A stretch of DNA of 37,263 nt from an uncultured Collinsella sp. (GTDB lineage: Bacteria; Actinomycetota; Coriobacteriia; Coriobacteriales; Coriobacteriaceae): NCBI GenBank assembly GCA_902490365.1, contig CABUDQ010000020.1, positions 1-37,263 on the forward strand, in the 5' to 3' direction. Position 1 is the first letter of the stretch; each line of letters begins with the position of its first letter. Below, piece by piece: positions 16,010-23,777 of this stretch. The notes beneath the pieces were generated by a model. That model was not told the origin of the DNA, made no database searches, and saw only the letters and a program-made list of their open reading frames with translations. The position numbers were made by a program, and so were the translations under genes.

Positions 16010-18079
16010 ATGTCTTCCCAGGTGACGGTTATTATCGCCGGTATCGTGCTGGTTGTGGCCATCGTGGTCGCGCTGGTCATCATGCGTCGCGGCGATTCCC
16101 GTTTTACCTACGATACGCAGCATGGAACGGCCCCGCGCGCCACCGAGGGCGAGGGCAATACCGCGGCGACCGCCTTTAAGGGCCGCTTCTCCATCCTCAC
16201 CACGGGTGTGGGCGCGATGTTCGCGGCGCTTGCCGTCAAGCTGTGGGGCATGCAGATGGTCTCGTCGGACTATTACGAAAAGCAGGCTAATAGCAATCAG
16301 ACGCGCACCGTTACCACACCCGCTGTGCGCGGCCGCATCCTCGACCGCAATGGCGTGGCACTTGTCCAGAACCGTCCTTCACTTGCTGTCGTGGCCTACC
16401 GCGACCTTGCGGAGGATGAGGTTCTGGTTCGCCATCTTGCCAACGTGCTCGGTATGCCCTACGTGGCGGTTCTGCGCAATATTCAGGACAATTCCGAGGG
16501 CGCCCAGAGCCTGCATACCATTGCGACGGACGTCCGTCGTTCCACGGTTGCCTATATCAAGGAGCACGCAGGCGAGTTCCCGGGCGTCAAGATTGCCGAG
16601 CGTACCGAGCGCCAGTACCCGTACGGCGAGACGGCCTGTCACATTTTGGGCTATACCGGCACCATTACCTCCGAGCAGCTCGAGGCCCAGAATAAGAAAA
16701 CCTCTGGCGATGATGATGCTTCTGCTGGCAAGATTACGTACCAGTCGGGCGATATCGTGGGCCAGGCGGGTGTTGAGAGCTACTACGAAAACCTGCTGCA
16801 GGGTATTCGTGGCGAGCAGACCGTCAAGGTCGATGCCTCGGGCAATGTGACCGGTCAGGCCGGCGCCGTGCCCGCCAAGGCCGGCTCCGACATTAAGCTC
16901 ACGCTCGACCTTAAGATCCAACAGGCCTGTGAGACGGCGCTGGCGAGCGCCATCGAGCTTGCCAAGACCACTGGCTACAGCAATGCCGGCAACGGCGCTG
17001 TGGTGTGCCTCGATCCCAACAATGGTGAGATCCTGGGCATGGCGAGCGAGCCCAAGTTCGATCCGTCCGTCTTTATCGGCGGCGTCTCAAATGACGTGTG
17101 GACCGAGCTCAATGATGACAAGGGTTCGCACCCGCTGCTCAACCGCGCCATTAGCGGACAGTACATGTCGGCCTCGACCATCAAGCCGCTCTCGGCACTG
17201 GCCGGTCTTGAGTTTGGAACCTACACGTCGGGCCAGACGACCAACTGCACGGGCTATTGGACGGGTCTGGGCAAGTCGTGGGGCAAGTACTGCTGGCTGC
17301 ATTCCGGCCACGGCACCATGACGCTGCAGTCGGGTATCGCCAACTCGTGCGACCCCGTCTTCTACGACATGGGCAAGGCGTTCTTTTATGACGAGAAACA
17401 TTCCGAGGGCCTGCAGGAGGTCTTTCGTCGCTGGGGTCTAGGCAAGACCTGCGGTATCGATCTGCCGAGTGAGGGCGCGGGCCGTATTCCCGATGCCGAG
17501 TGGAAAGAGTCGTACTTTACCGACGCCTCTGCCGAGGACCGCAAGTGGAATGCCGGCGATATGACCAACATTGCCATCGGCCAGGGCGACATTTTGGTGA
17601 CGCCTTTGCAGATGGCATGCGCCTACATGGGCCTTGCCAACGGCGGTAAGCAGTACGTGCCTCACGTGTTTTTGTCTGCCGTGTCGCGCGATGGCGACGG
17701 CGATGCCTATAAGTACAACGGCAAAGGCAAGAAGAAGCGCCTGGAGGCCAAGATCAACAGCGATTCGGATTTGGCTCTTGTTCGCAACGGCATGCACGAC
17801 GTGATTTACACGGCATCGACGTCCCTGGCGGCTCACTTTGGCACCCTGACGCCGCAGGTATACGGCAAGTCGGGCACGGGCGAGAAAAGCGGCGAGGACG
17901 AATACGCGTGGTTCTGCGCCTATGCGCCGGCCGATGATCCCAAGTATGTCATCGCTACGGTCCTGGAGCAGGGCGGCGGTGGCTCAGATACCGCGATGCA
18001 TGTCGTGCGCGACGTGCTCGGCGCGATTTATGACGAGCCCGATACCTCTTCGGCCTCGGGCGATTCTTCGGTTCGATAG
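16010..18079 (+). CDS. mrdA: Penicillin-binding protein 2, elongation-specific transpeptidase
   Basis: A 689-residue class B PBP that cross-links peptidoglycan during elongation. A pedestal domain begins around VRGRILDRNGVALVQN. The transpeptidase domain has the active-site tetrad STIK with Ser389 and Lys392, SCD at 446-448 (the S-x-D variant seen in PBP2 proteins), and KSGTG with Lys620. Two hydrophobic helices precede the pedestal (about 5-24 and 60-80) instead of the usual one, with basic residues (RRGDSR) between them, which predicts an outside N-terminus. The start has a strong GGGGAGG upstream, so the first helix is likely real. rodA, its glycosyltransferase partner, follows 9 bases later. 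Confidence 0.95.
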   Translation: MSSQVTVIIAGIVLVVAIVVALVIMRRGDSRFTYDTQHGTAPRATEGEGNTAATAFKGRFSILTTGVGAMFAALAVKLWGMQMVSSDYYEKQANSNQTRTVTTPAVRGRILDRNGVALVQNRPSLAVVAYRDLAEDEVLVRHLANVLGMPYVAVLRNIQDNSEGAQSLHTIATDVRRSTVAYIKEHAGEFPGVKIAERTERQYPYGETACHILGYTGTITSEQLEAQNKKTSGDDDASAGKITYQSGDIVGQAGVESYYENLLQGIRGEQTVKVDASGNVTGQAGAVPAKAGSDIKLTLDLKIQQACETALASAIELAKTTGYSNAGNGAVVCLDPNNGEILGMASEPKFDPSVFIGGVSNDVWTELNDDKGSHPLLNRAISGQYMSASTIKPLSALAGLEFGTYTSGQTTNCTGYWTGLGKSWGKYCWLHSGHGTMTLQSGIANSCDPVFYDMGKAFFYDEKHSEGLQEVFRRWGLGKTCGIDLPSEGAGRIPDAEWKESYFTDASAEDRKWNAGDMTNIAIGQGDILVTPLQMACAYMGLANGGKQYVPHVFLSAVSRDGDGDAYKYNGKGKKKRLEAKINSDSDLALVRNGMHDVIYTASTSLAAHFGTLTPQVYGKSGTGEKSGEDEYAWFCAYAPADDPKYVIATVLEQGGGGSDTAMHVVRDVLGAIYDEPDTSSASGDSSVR

Positions 18080-18088
18080 GAGGTTGCG

Positions 18089-19315
18089 ATGGATTTTTCT
18101 CCGGCGGATCTGTTCCGTTCAACCAAGACCGGCTCTCGCAGCAGCCTGGACCGCGTCAACAAGCAACTTTCGGCCTCGCGCGGTACGTTTCGCCAAAAGG
18201 TGCATATCGGTGTGCTGCTGGCTACCGTCGCGCTCGTTGCCTATGGCGCCATCATTATTTGGTCGGCGTCACAGTTTAAGGCCGACGCCTCATTCTCGCG
18301 CCACCTGCTGGGCATTGGCATTGGCGCGGTGCTTGCGGTGCTCGTCTGGCGTACCGATCTGCGCGGTATTTCCAATTTTTCGACGGCGCTGCTCGTCATT
18401 GACCTTATTGTGATCTTCTCGCCCAAGATTCCGGGCCTGTCCTATACGGGCGGTCTGGGCATGACGGGCTGGATCAAGATTCCCGGTATCGGCTTGACAT
18501 TCCAGCCGGTTGAGCTTGCCAAGCTCATCACCATCTTCTTTATCGCCACGCTTGGCTCGCAGTATAACGGCCGCATCGATACCGTTCGCGACTACGTCAA
18601 GCTCTGCGGCATGCTGTCCATTCCGTTTTTGGCCGTCGTCGCCATGGGCGACCTGGGCTCGGGCCTGGTCGTGCTGGTCTCGGGCGCCATCGTCATCTGC
18701 ATGAGCGGTGCACGCCGCGAATGGGTGCTGTCGACCCTGGCCCTGCTCGTGGGCCTGGTGGCCCTCGTCCTGGCGCTCGATTCGGTCTTTGATTCGTTGC
18801 TCGGCCACGATGTGCTCATCAAGCAGTATCAGATGAACCGTCTGACGGTCTTTATCGACCCCGATAATGCCGATTCGGACGATGCCTACAACCTGCAGCA
18901 GTCGCTTATCGCCGTTGGCTCGGGCGGCTTCTTTGGTAAGGGTTTGGGCCATGCGACGCAGTCGGCCGGCGGCTTTCTGCCCGAGTTCCACACCGACTTC
19001 GTCTTCGCCTTCCTGTCCGAGACCTTTGGCTTTTGCGGTTCCTTTTTGCTCCTGTGCCTCTACGTGCTGCTGATCTTTTCGACGATTCGCGTCGCCTTTA
19101 AGTGTGAGTCGCTGTTCTTGCGTCTTTCGTGTGTGGGCATCGTTGGCATGTGGGCGTTTCAGACCTTCGAAAACATCGGCATGTGCATCGGCATGATGCC
19201 GATTACCGGTATTCCGCTACCGTTTATTAGCTTCGGTTCGTCTTCGATGATGATTCAGCTGCTGACAGTGGGTATCGTACAATCCATATGGCGGCATCGT
19301 TCGGGCGCCGCGTAA
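18089..19315 (+). CDS. rodA: Peptidoglycan polymerase RodA (SEDS family)
   Basis: A 408-residue multi-pass SEDS glycosyltransferase that polymerises lipid II together with PBP2. Seen: a ~45-residue basic cytoplasmic N-terminus, about ten membrane helices, QPVELAKL, the long outer loop with YNLQQSLIAVGSGGFFGKGLG, FVFAFLSETFG with conserved acidic residues, and the C-terminal PITGIPLPFISFGSSSM signature. FtsW and SpoVE share this fold; pairing with mreBCD and a PBP2 gene supports RodA. AGGAGG lies seven bases before the ATG. Confidence 0.94.
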   Translation: MDFSPADLFRSTKTGSRSSLDRVNKQLSASRGTFRQKVHIGVLLATVALVAYGAIIIWSASQFKADASFSRHLLGIGIGAVLAVLVWRTDLRGISNFSTALLVIDLIVIFSPKIPGLSYTGGLGMTGWIKIPGIGLTFQPVELAKLITIFFIATLGSQYNGRIDTVRDYVKLCGMLSIPFLAVVAMGDLGSGLVVLVSGAIVICMSGARREWVLSTLALLVGLVALVLALDSVFDSLLGHDVLIKQYQMNRLTVFIDPDNADSDDAYNLQQSLIAVGSGGFFGKGLGHATQSAGGFLPEFHTDFVFAFLSETFGFCGSFLLLCLYVLLIFSTIRVAFKCESLFLRLSCVGIVGMWAFQTFENIGMCIGMMPITGIPLPFISFGSSSMMIQLLTVGIVQSIWRHRSGAA

Positions 19316-19333
19316 CCGCTGGAGGGGTTTGCT

Positions 19334-20263
19334 ATGAAAATTCCCGTAGATAAGCTGACCCGCGCTTTTAAGATGGGCGCGTCCGTTAAGAAGGATTCCG
19401 ATACGCCGGTGCGCGTCTCGGTCTATCTGGATTCGTCCGCCTCGCGCTTTCTGGCCGAGACGGTGCGTGACGCCTTTGTGCCGCAGACGACCTCGGGCAT
19501 TGTGCGCGTCGAGCGTCTGGGGGAGGAGCGAATTGCTCCAAAGACCGATACCGATGTGGTACTGGTGCTCTCGTGTGGTTCCGACCGCCTGGAGAGTGCC
19601 GTGCAGGAGCTCGTGATCGCCGGCGCGCCCGTGTGCGTGCTTGCCGAGTCTGCTGTGGAGGTGCCGTTTATCGAGGAGTCCACGCCCATGCTCGGCGTGG
19701 TGGCGGCAACCGATAAGACGTTTCTGCTCGAGACGCTTGCCCGCTGGATTCTCGATCGCACCGACAAGGAAACGGCTTTTGCGGCGAACTTTGCCTTTAT
19801 GCGCATCGCGGCGGCCAATCGTATCATCACCTCGTGCGCGCTCACCAATATGGCGACCGGTGCGCTGGTGTTTTTGCCGGGCGCCGATTATCCCGTTATG
19901 GCGCTGGCGCAGGTGGGCATGCTCTTTGAGCTCGCTGCCGTCTTTGGACGCGGCATTAAGCCTGAGCGCGGCTATGAGGTCGCGGGCGTGCTTGCCGGCG
20001 GTCTTGTGATCCGCGCGGTCACCCGCGCACTCGTCAAGCAGACGCCGCATATTGGGTTTGCCGTCAAGGCGCTCACTGCTGCCGCGGGCACCTATGGCAT
20101 GGGCCGTGCGCTCGTTTCGCTCTACGAGCGCGATGTCGACTACAGCCGTGCCAACGAGGTGGTCACCGCCACGTTCTCCCGCGTTCGCGATCTGGTGACC
20201 ACGGTCGCGGGTGCTACCCGTCCTATGGCGTCCTACCAAGACGCATCCGATCTCGCTGCTTAG
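19334..20263 (+). CDS. DUF697-like membrane protein of unknown function
   Basis: A 309-residue protein. Residues 1-45 are basic and polar; about 45-150 look like a Rossmann-type domain (VRVSVYLDSSASRFL, VVLVLSCGSDRLESAV, APVCVLAE); the second half holds several amphipathic or membrane helices (NRIITSCALTNMATGALVFLPG, GYEVAGVLAGGLVIRAV, GFAVKALTAAAGTYGMGRAL), which resemble the DUF697/YcjF-like family in pattern. No catalytic motif is evident. It has GGAGGGG before the ATG, follows rodA by 18 bases and precedes the radical SAM gene by 10, so it belongs to the same transcription unit. Any role in envelope growth is inferred from that position only. Confidence 0.75.
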   Translation: MKIPVDKLTRAFKMGASVKKDSDTPVRVSVYLDSSASRFLAETVRDAFVPQTTSGIVRVERLGEERIAPKTDTDVVLVLSCGSDRLESAVQELVIAGAPVCVLAESAVEVPFIEESTPMLGVVAATDKTFLLETLARWILDRTDKETAFAANFAFMRIAAANRIITSCALTNMATGALVFLPGADYPVMALAQVGMLFELAAVFGRGIKPERGYEVAGVLAGGLVIRAVTRALVKQTPHIGFAVKALTAAAGTYGMGRALVSLYERDVDYSRANEVVTATFSRVRDLVTTVAGATRPMASYQDASDLAA

Positions 20264-20273
20264 GGGTTTTCCG

Positions 20274-22151
20274 TTGCGCGTTGCATACCAAGACTGTTTT
20301 CATTTAATTGAGCCGCTGCTCGCCAAGGTCGAAAAGCCGAGTCGCTATATCGATCACGAGTGGGGCACGCTTTCCAAGGCCGATGCCGACTACCGTTGCT
20401 GCTTGATCTACCCGGATGTGTACGAGGTTGGTCTGCCCAACCAGGGTATCGCCATCCTCTACAACATTCTTAACCAGGCCGAGGGCATCTCCTGCGAGCG
20501 CGGCTATGTGCCGTGGCCCGACATGGGTGACGCCATGCGCGAGGCGGGCATTCCGCTGCTGTCGCTCGAAGGTGCTGCCCCCGTCGCTTCGTTTGATATC
20601 GTCGGTCTGCATGTGCCGCACGAGATGGCGGTGACGAACTTCCTCGAGGCACTCGATCTCGCTGGCATTCCGCTGTTAGCGGCCGACCGAGGCGAAGACG
20701 ACCCCATCATCATCGCCGGCGGTCCCTCGGTGTACAACCCTGAGCCGTACGCGGCCTTCTTCGATGCCATCCTCATCGGCGAGGGCGAGGAATCGCTGCT
20801 CGAGACCTGCCAGCTGCATCGCCGCCTGCGCGACGAAGGAGTCCCGCGCGCGCAGATTGTTGAGCAGCTTGCATCCATTGCCGGCAACTACGTGCCGTCG
20901 CTCTATGAGGTTCGTCACGACGAACCCTGCTCGCCGCATGGCTACACCGTGCCGCGCGAGGGCAAGGACGTCCCGCCGGTAGTTTACAAGCGCGTCGTCG
21001 AGGACTTTGGTGCCACCAATCCGCTATCTCAGTCGTGCGTGCCGTATGCGCAGCTCGTCCACGATCGCCTGTCTATCGAGATCCTGCGTGGCTGTGCCCG
21101 CGGCTGCCGTTTTTGTCAGGCAGGCATGACGTATCGTCCGGTACGCGAGCGCTCGGCCGACCAGATCGTGTCGTCGGTGATCCAGGGCTTGGAAAAGACT
21201 GGCTATGACGAGGTGTCGCTTACCTCGCTTTCGACGACCGACCACTCCTGCATCCGTGACGTGCTCGGTAGGCTCAACCGTCGTCTGGAGGACACGGGTA
21301 TTCGCGTGTCCATTCCGTCGCAGCGCTTGGATTCGTTTGGCGTTGATATGGCCGAGTCGGTCGCCGGCGAAAAGAAGGGCGGCCTGACGTTCGCGCCCGA
21401 GGCGGGCAGCCAGCGTATGCGCGACATCATTAACAAGAACGTGACCGAGGAGGACCTGGACCGAGCGGCCAAGGCGGCCTTCGAGGCCGGCTGGAACCGC
21501 ATGAAGCTCTACTTCATGATGGGCCTTCCCGGTGAGCGCGACGAGGACATCGTGGCCATCGCCAACCTGGCCGATCACGTGCTGGAGCTCGGTCGCTCCG
21601 TGGTGCCCAAGGCGCGCCGCGGGTCTATTTCGGTGTCTATCTCTGTTTCGGTATTCATCCCCAAGGCGGCAACACCCTTCCAGTGGTGCCCGCAGCTCGA
21701 TTACGACGACGTCAAGCGCCGCCAGAAACTGCTTATCACGAGCGTTCGCAACCGTGCCGTCCGCGTGCATTACCACGATGCCGAGACCTCGCTCATCGAG
21801 GCCGCGCTCTCCCGCGCCGGTCGTGACATGACGCCCGTCATCATCGATGCTTGGCGCGCTGGCTCTCGCTTTGACGCCTGGGTAGAGCATTTCTCGCTCG
21901 ATAACTGGAAGGAGGCTGCTGCCAAAAACGGCATCGACCTTAATGAGCTCGTGCACCTGCCCTACGAGTTGGACTGGCGCCTGCCGTGGGAGCACGTGAG
22001 CCCCGGCTGCACGCGCGGCTTCCTCGAGCGCGAGTACCGTCGCTCGCTCGAGGGCGTCACGACGCCCGATTGCACCCGCACGTCGTGCACCGGCTGCGGA
22101 ATCTGCCCCACGCTCCATGCCAAGAACGTATTGATGGGTGATCGCGCATGA
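20274..22151 (+). CDS. B12-binding-type radical SAM protein, TIGR03960-like
   Basis: A 625-residue protein. The N-terminal part (about 60-190) has the look of a cobalamin-binding-like domain (YPDVYEVGLPNQGIAILYNILN, IIIAGGPSVYNPEPYA, GEGEE). The radical SAM core follows with CxxxCxxC at Cys274, Cys278 and Cys281 (GCARGCRFCQAG), then LTSLSTTDHS, LTFAPEAGSQRMR and KLYFMMGLPGE. The C-terminal cysteine cluster CTRTSCTGCGICPT could bind metal. Its reaction is not known to me. The TTG start at 20274 has AGGGG eight bases upstream. The stop overlaps the DUF2344 start by four bases (ATGA), a pairing common for this family; the partner often occurs fused to it. Confidence 0.88.
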   Translation: MRVAYQDCFHLIEPLLAKVEKPSRYIDHEWGTLSKADADYRCCLIYPDVYEVGLPNQGIAILYNILNQAEGISCERGYVPWPDMGDAMREAGIPLLSLEGAAPVASFDIVGLHVPHEMAVTNFLEALDLAGIPLLAADRGEDDPIIIAGGPSVYNPEPYAAFFDAILIGEGEESLLETCQLHRRLRDEGVPRAQIVEQLASIAGNYVPSLYEVRHDEPCSPHGYTVPREGKDVPPVVYKRVVEDFGATNPLSQSCVPYAQLVHDRLSIEILRGCARGCRFCQAGMTYRPVRERSADQIVSSVIQGLEKTGYDEVSLTSLSTTDHSCIRDVLGRLNRRLEDTGIRVSIPSQRLDSFGVDMAESVAGEKKGGLTFAPEAGSQRMRDIINKNVTEEDLDRAAKAAFEAGWNRMKLYFMMGLPGERDEDIVAIANLADHVLELGRSVVPKARRGSISVSISVSVFIPKAATPFQWCPQLDYDDVKRRQKLLITSVRNRAVRVHYHDAETSLIEAALSRAGRDMTPVIIDAWRAGSRFDAWVEHFSLDNWKEAAAKNGIDLNELVHLPYELDWRLPWEHVSPGCTRGFLEREYRRSLEGVTTPDCTRTSCTGCGICPTLHAKNVLMGDRA

Positions 22152-22960
22152 GTGAGCGCTTGACCGACAACCCCACGCTCTTTAGGCTGCGCGTTCGCTA
22201 CGGCAAGCGCGATCGCCTTAAGTACCTGGGCCATCTGGAACTGATCCATACCATTGAGCGCATCGTGCGCCGTGCGGGCCTGCCCTATGCCGTCACGCAG
22301 GGCTTCTCTCCGCACATGCGCGTGGGCTTCTCTTCGGCGCTTCCGGTGGGTACGTCGTCGACCTGCGAGTGGTATGACCTGTTTATGACCGAGTTCGTGG
22401 CGCTCGACGAGGCCTTTGAGCGCCTGGCGGCGGCATCGCCTGCCGATCTGGCGCCTATCGAGGCTGCCTACATCGACGTGCGCACGCCGGCTCTGACGGC
22501 TCAGCTTACGCGTCTGTCGTACCGCATCGACTTGCACCTGGACCCCGAGGCCCCCGTGAGCGCCGAGGAGGTACGCGCCGCGATCGACACGTTGCGTGCA
22601 GGCCATGGCATCGACTATGCACGCGGTAGGAAGAGCAAGCGCTTAGACCTTGACCACACACTGGTGGGCTATGAGCTCACGGAGGGGGAGCGTCCGGACC
22701 ATCTGGTGCTCATGCTCGACACCCATGCCGACAACGAGGGCTCCATGCGTCCGGAGATTTTGCTTTCTGCTGCTGATGTTTTGTTGCAGGGCTTGACCCC
22801 GGGCGTCGATGCACCTATTGTTTCCACCGGTATGCAAGACCTCGTGACCATCTGCTCCTACGATGTCGAGCGTCAGAATCAAGCATGCGAGGACGACGAG
22901 GGCCGACTCGTCAGCCCCATACCTGTGCGAACTTGTGGATTTGCTCCACATACTCGTTGA
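22148..22960 (+). CDS. DUF2344 / TIGR03936 family protein, partner of the radical SAM protein
   Basis: A 270-residue protein with the family's N-terminal signature: RLRVRYGKRDRLKYLGHLELIHTIERIVRRAGLPYAVTQGFSPHMRVGFSSALPVG. Function is unknown; the family is regularly coupled or fused to TIGR03960 radical SAM proteins, and the four-base ATGA overlap here supports a shared task, perhaps RNA or ribosome related given the neighbouring rplU and rpmA. The last ~25 residues (from about EDDEGRLVS) look unconserved. Its stop codon lies inside the -35 box of the rplU promoter. Confidence 0.85.
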   Translation: MSERLTDNPTLFRLRVRYGKRDRLKYLGHLELIHTIERIVRRAGLPYAVTQGFSPHMRVGFSSALPVGTSSTCEWYDLFMTEFVALDEAFERLAAASPADLAPIEAAYIDVRTPALTAQLTRLSYRIDLHLDPEAPVSAEEVRAAIDTLRAGHGIDYARGRKSKRLDLDHTLVGYELTEGERPDHLVLMLDTHADNEGSMRPEILLSAADVLLQGLTPGVDAPIVSTGMQDLVTICSYDVERQNQACEDDEGRLVSPIPVRTCGFAPHTR

Positions 22961-22985
22961 CGGGGGTATTATCGCCTGCTACTAT
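22957..22985 (+). promoter_or_regulatory. Promoter of rplU-rpmA
   Basis: TTGACG at 22957-22962 and TACTAT at 22980-22985, exactly 17 bases apart, each match consensus at five of six positions. The -35 contains the TGA stop of the preceding gene. Expected transcription starts about 35 bases before rplU. Confidence 0.8.
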
Positions 22986-23027
22986 ATTCGGCTGTTGCAC
23001 TAACTGATGCATGAAGGGCAAGTAAAC

Positions 23028-23402
23028 ATGTACGCAATCGTTAACACGGGCGGCAAGCAGTACAAGGTCGCCACCGACGATGTCATCACCGTCGAGAAGA
23101 TCGAGGGCAATGAGGGCGACAAGGTCACCCTGCCGGTCATCTTCCTCAACGATGGTAAGAAGATCGTCACCGATCCCGACAAGCTGGCCAAGGCCAAGGT
23201 TACCGCTCAGATCGTTGAGCAGTTCAAGGGCGAGAAGCAGCTGGTCTTCAAGTTCCACAAGCGTAAGCGCTATCGTCGTCTGAAGGGTCACCGTCAGCAG
23301 CTCACCAAGCTGAAGATCGTGAAGGTCCAGGCTACGTCCCGCGCCAAGAAGGCTGTCAAGGCAGAGGCCGAGGCTGTTGCCGAGGCTCCCGTCGCCGAGT
23401 AG
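23028..23402 (+). CDS. rplU: 50S ribosomal protein L21
   Basis: A 124-residue L21 with the characteristic start MYAIVNTGGKQYKV and the basic FHKRKRYRRLKGHRQQLTKLKI RNA-binding signature. About 20 extra residues at the C-terminus are Ala/Glu-rich (AVKAEAEAVAEAPVAE) beyond the common core. The frame is open seven codons upstream, but MYAIV at 23028 is the conserved start. It binds 23S rRNA near L20 in the large subunit and is co-transcribed with rpmA 33 bases later. Confidence 0.97.
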   Translation: MYAIVNTGGKQYKVATDDVITVEKIEGNEGDKVTLPVIFLNDGKKIVTDPDKLAKAKVTAQIVEQFKGEKQLVFKFHKRKRYRRLKGHRQQLTKLKIVKVQATSRAKKAVKAEAEAVAEAPVAE

Positions 23403-23435
23403 ATTACACTCGTAACGAAAGAGTAGGTATACACA

Positions 23436-23693
23436 ATGGCACACAAAAAAGGACTCGGTTCCTCCCGTAATGGCCGTGACTCCCGCGGTCAGCGCCTTGG
23501 CACGAAGCGCTATGCCGGCCAGACGGTAACCACGGGCACGATTCTCGTCCGTCAGCACGGCACTCACATCCACCCGGGTGAGAACGTTGGCCGTGGCAAG
23601 GACGACACGCTGTTCGCGCTGGTCGACGGTACCGTTGAGTTCCACAAGGGTATCAAGCACAGGGTCAGCGTACGCCCGCTCGCGAACGCGTAA
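23436..23693 (+). CDS. rpmA: 50S ribosomal protein L27
   Basis: An 85-residue L27. It begins MAHKKGLGSSRNGRDSRGQRLG, so it lacks the cleaved N-terminal extension found in Firmicutes L27 and matches the standard form whose N-terminus reaches the peptidyl transferase centre. GTILVRQHGTHIHPGENVGRGKDDTLFAL is the family core. A terminator-like hairpin follows within 26 bases. Confidence 0.98.
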   Translation: MAHKKGLGSSRNGRDSRGQRLGTKRYAGQTVTTGTILVRQHGTHIHPGENVGRGKDDTLFALVDGTVEFHKGIKHRVSVRPLANA

Positions 23694-23718
23694 TTCACCC
23701 TTCATAGAGCACATATGT

Positions 23719-23761
23719 GGGAGGCACTTGAGTTTTAGGATTCAAGGGTCTCCCTCTTTTT
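23719..23761 (+). terminator. Terminator between rpmA and obgE
   Basis: A two-part stem (GGGAG with CTCCC outside, CTTGA with TCAAG inside, small internal loop) is followed by TCTTTTT. It lies only 16 bases before the obgE start, and no promoter fits between. It therefore probably lowers rather than abolishes expression of the downstream genes. Confidence 0.65.
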
Positions 23762-23777
23762 GTAGGAGGCGATTCTG

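Noticed and set aside
22931..22950. Hairpin TGTGGA/TCCACA at the end of the DUF2344 gene as a terminator
   Set aside because: Only six pairs, no T-run follows, and it lies within coding sequence just before the rplU promoter.
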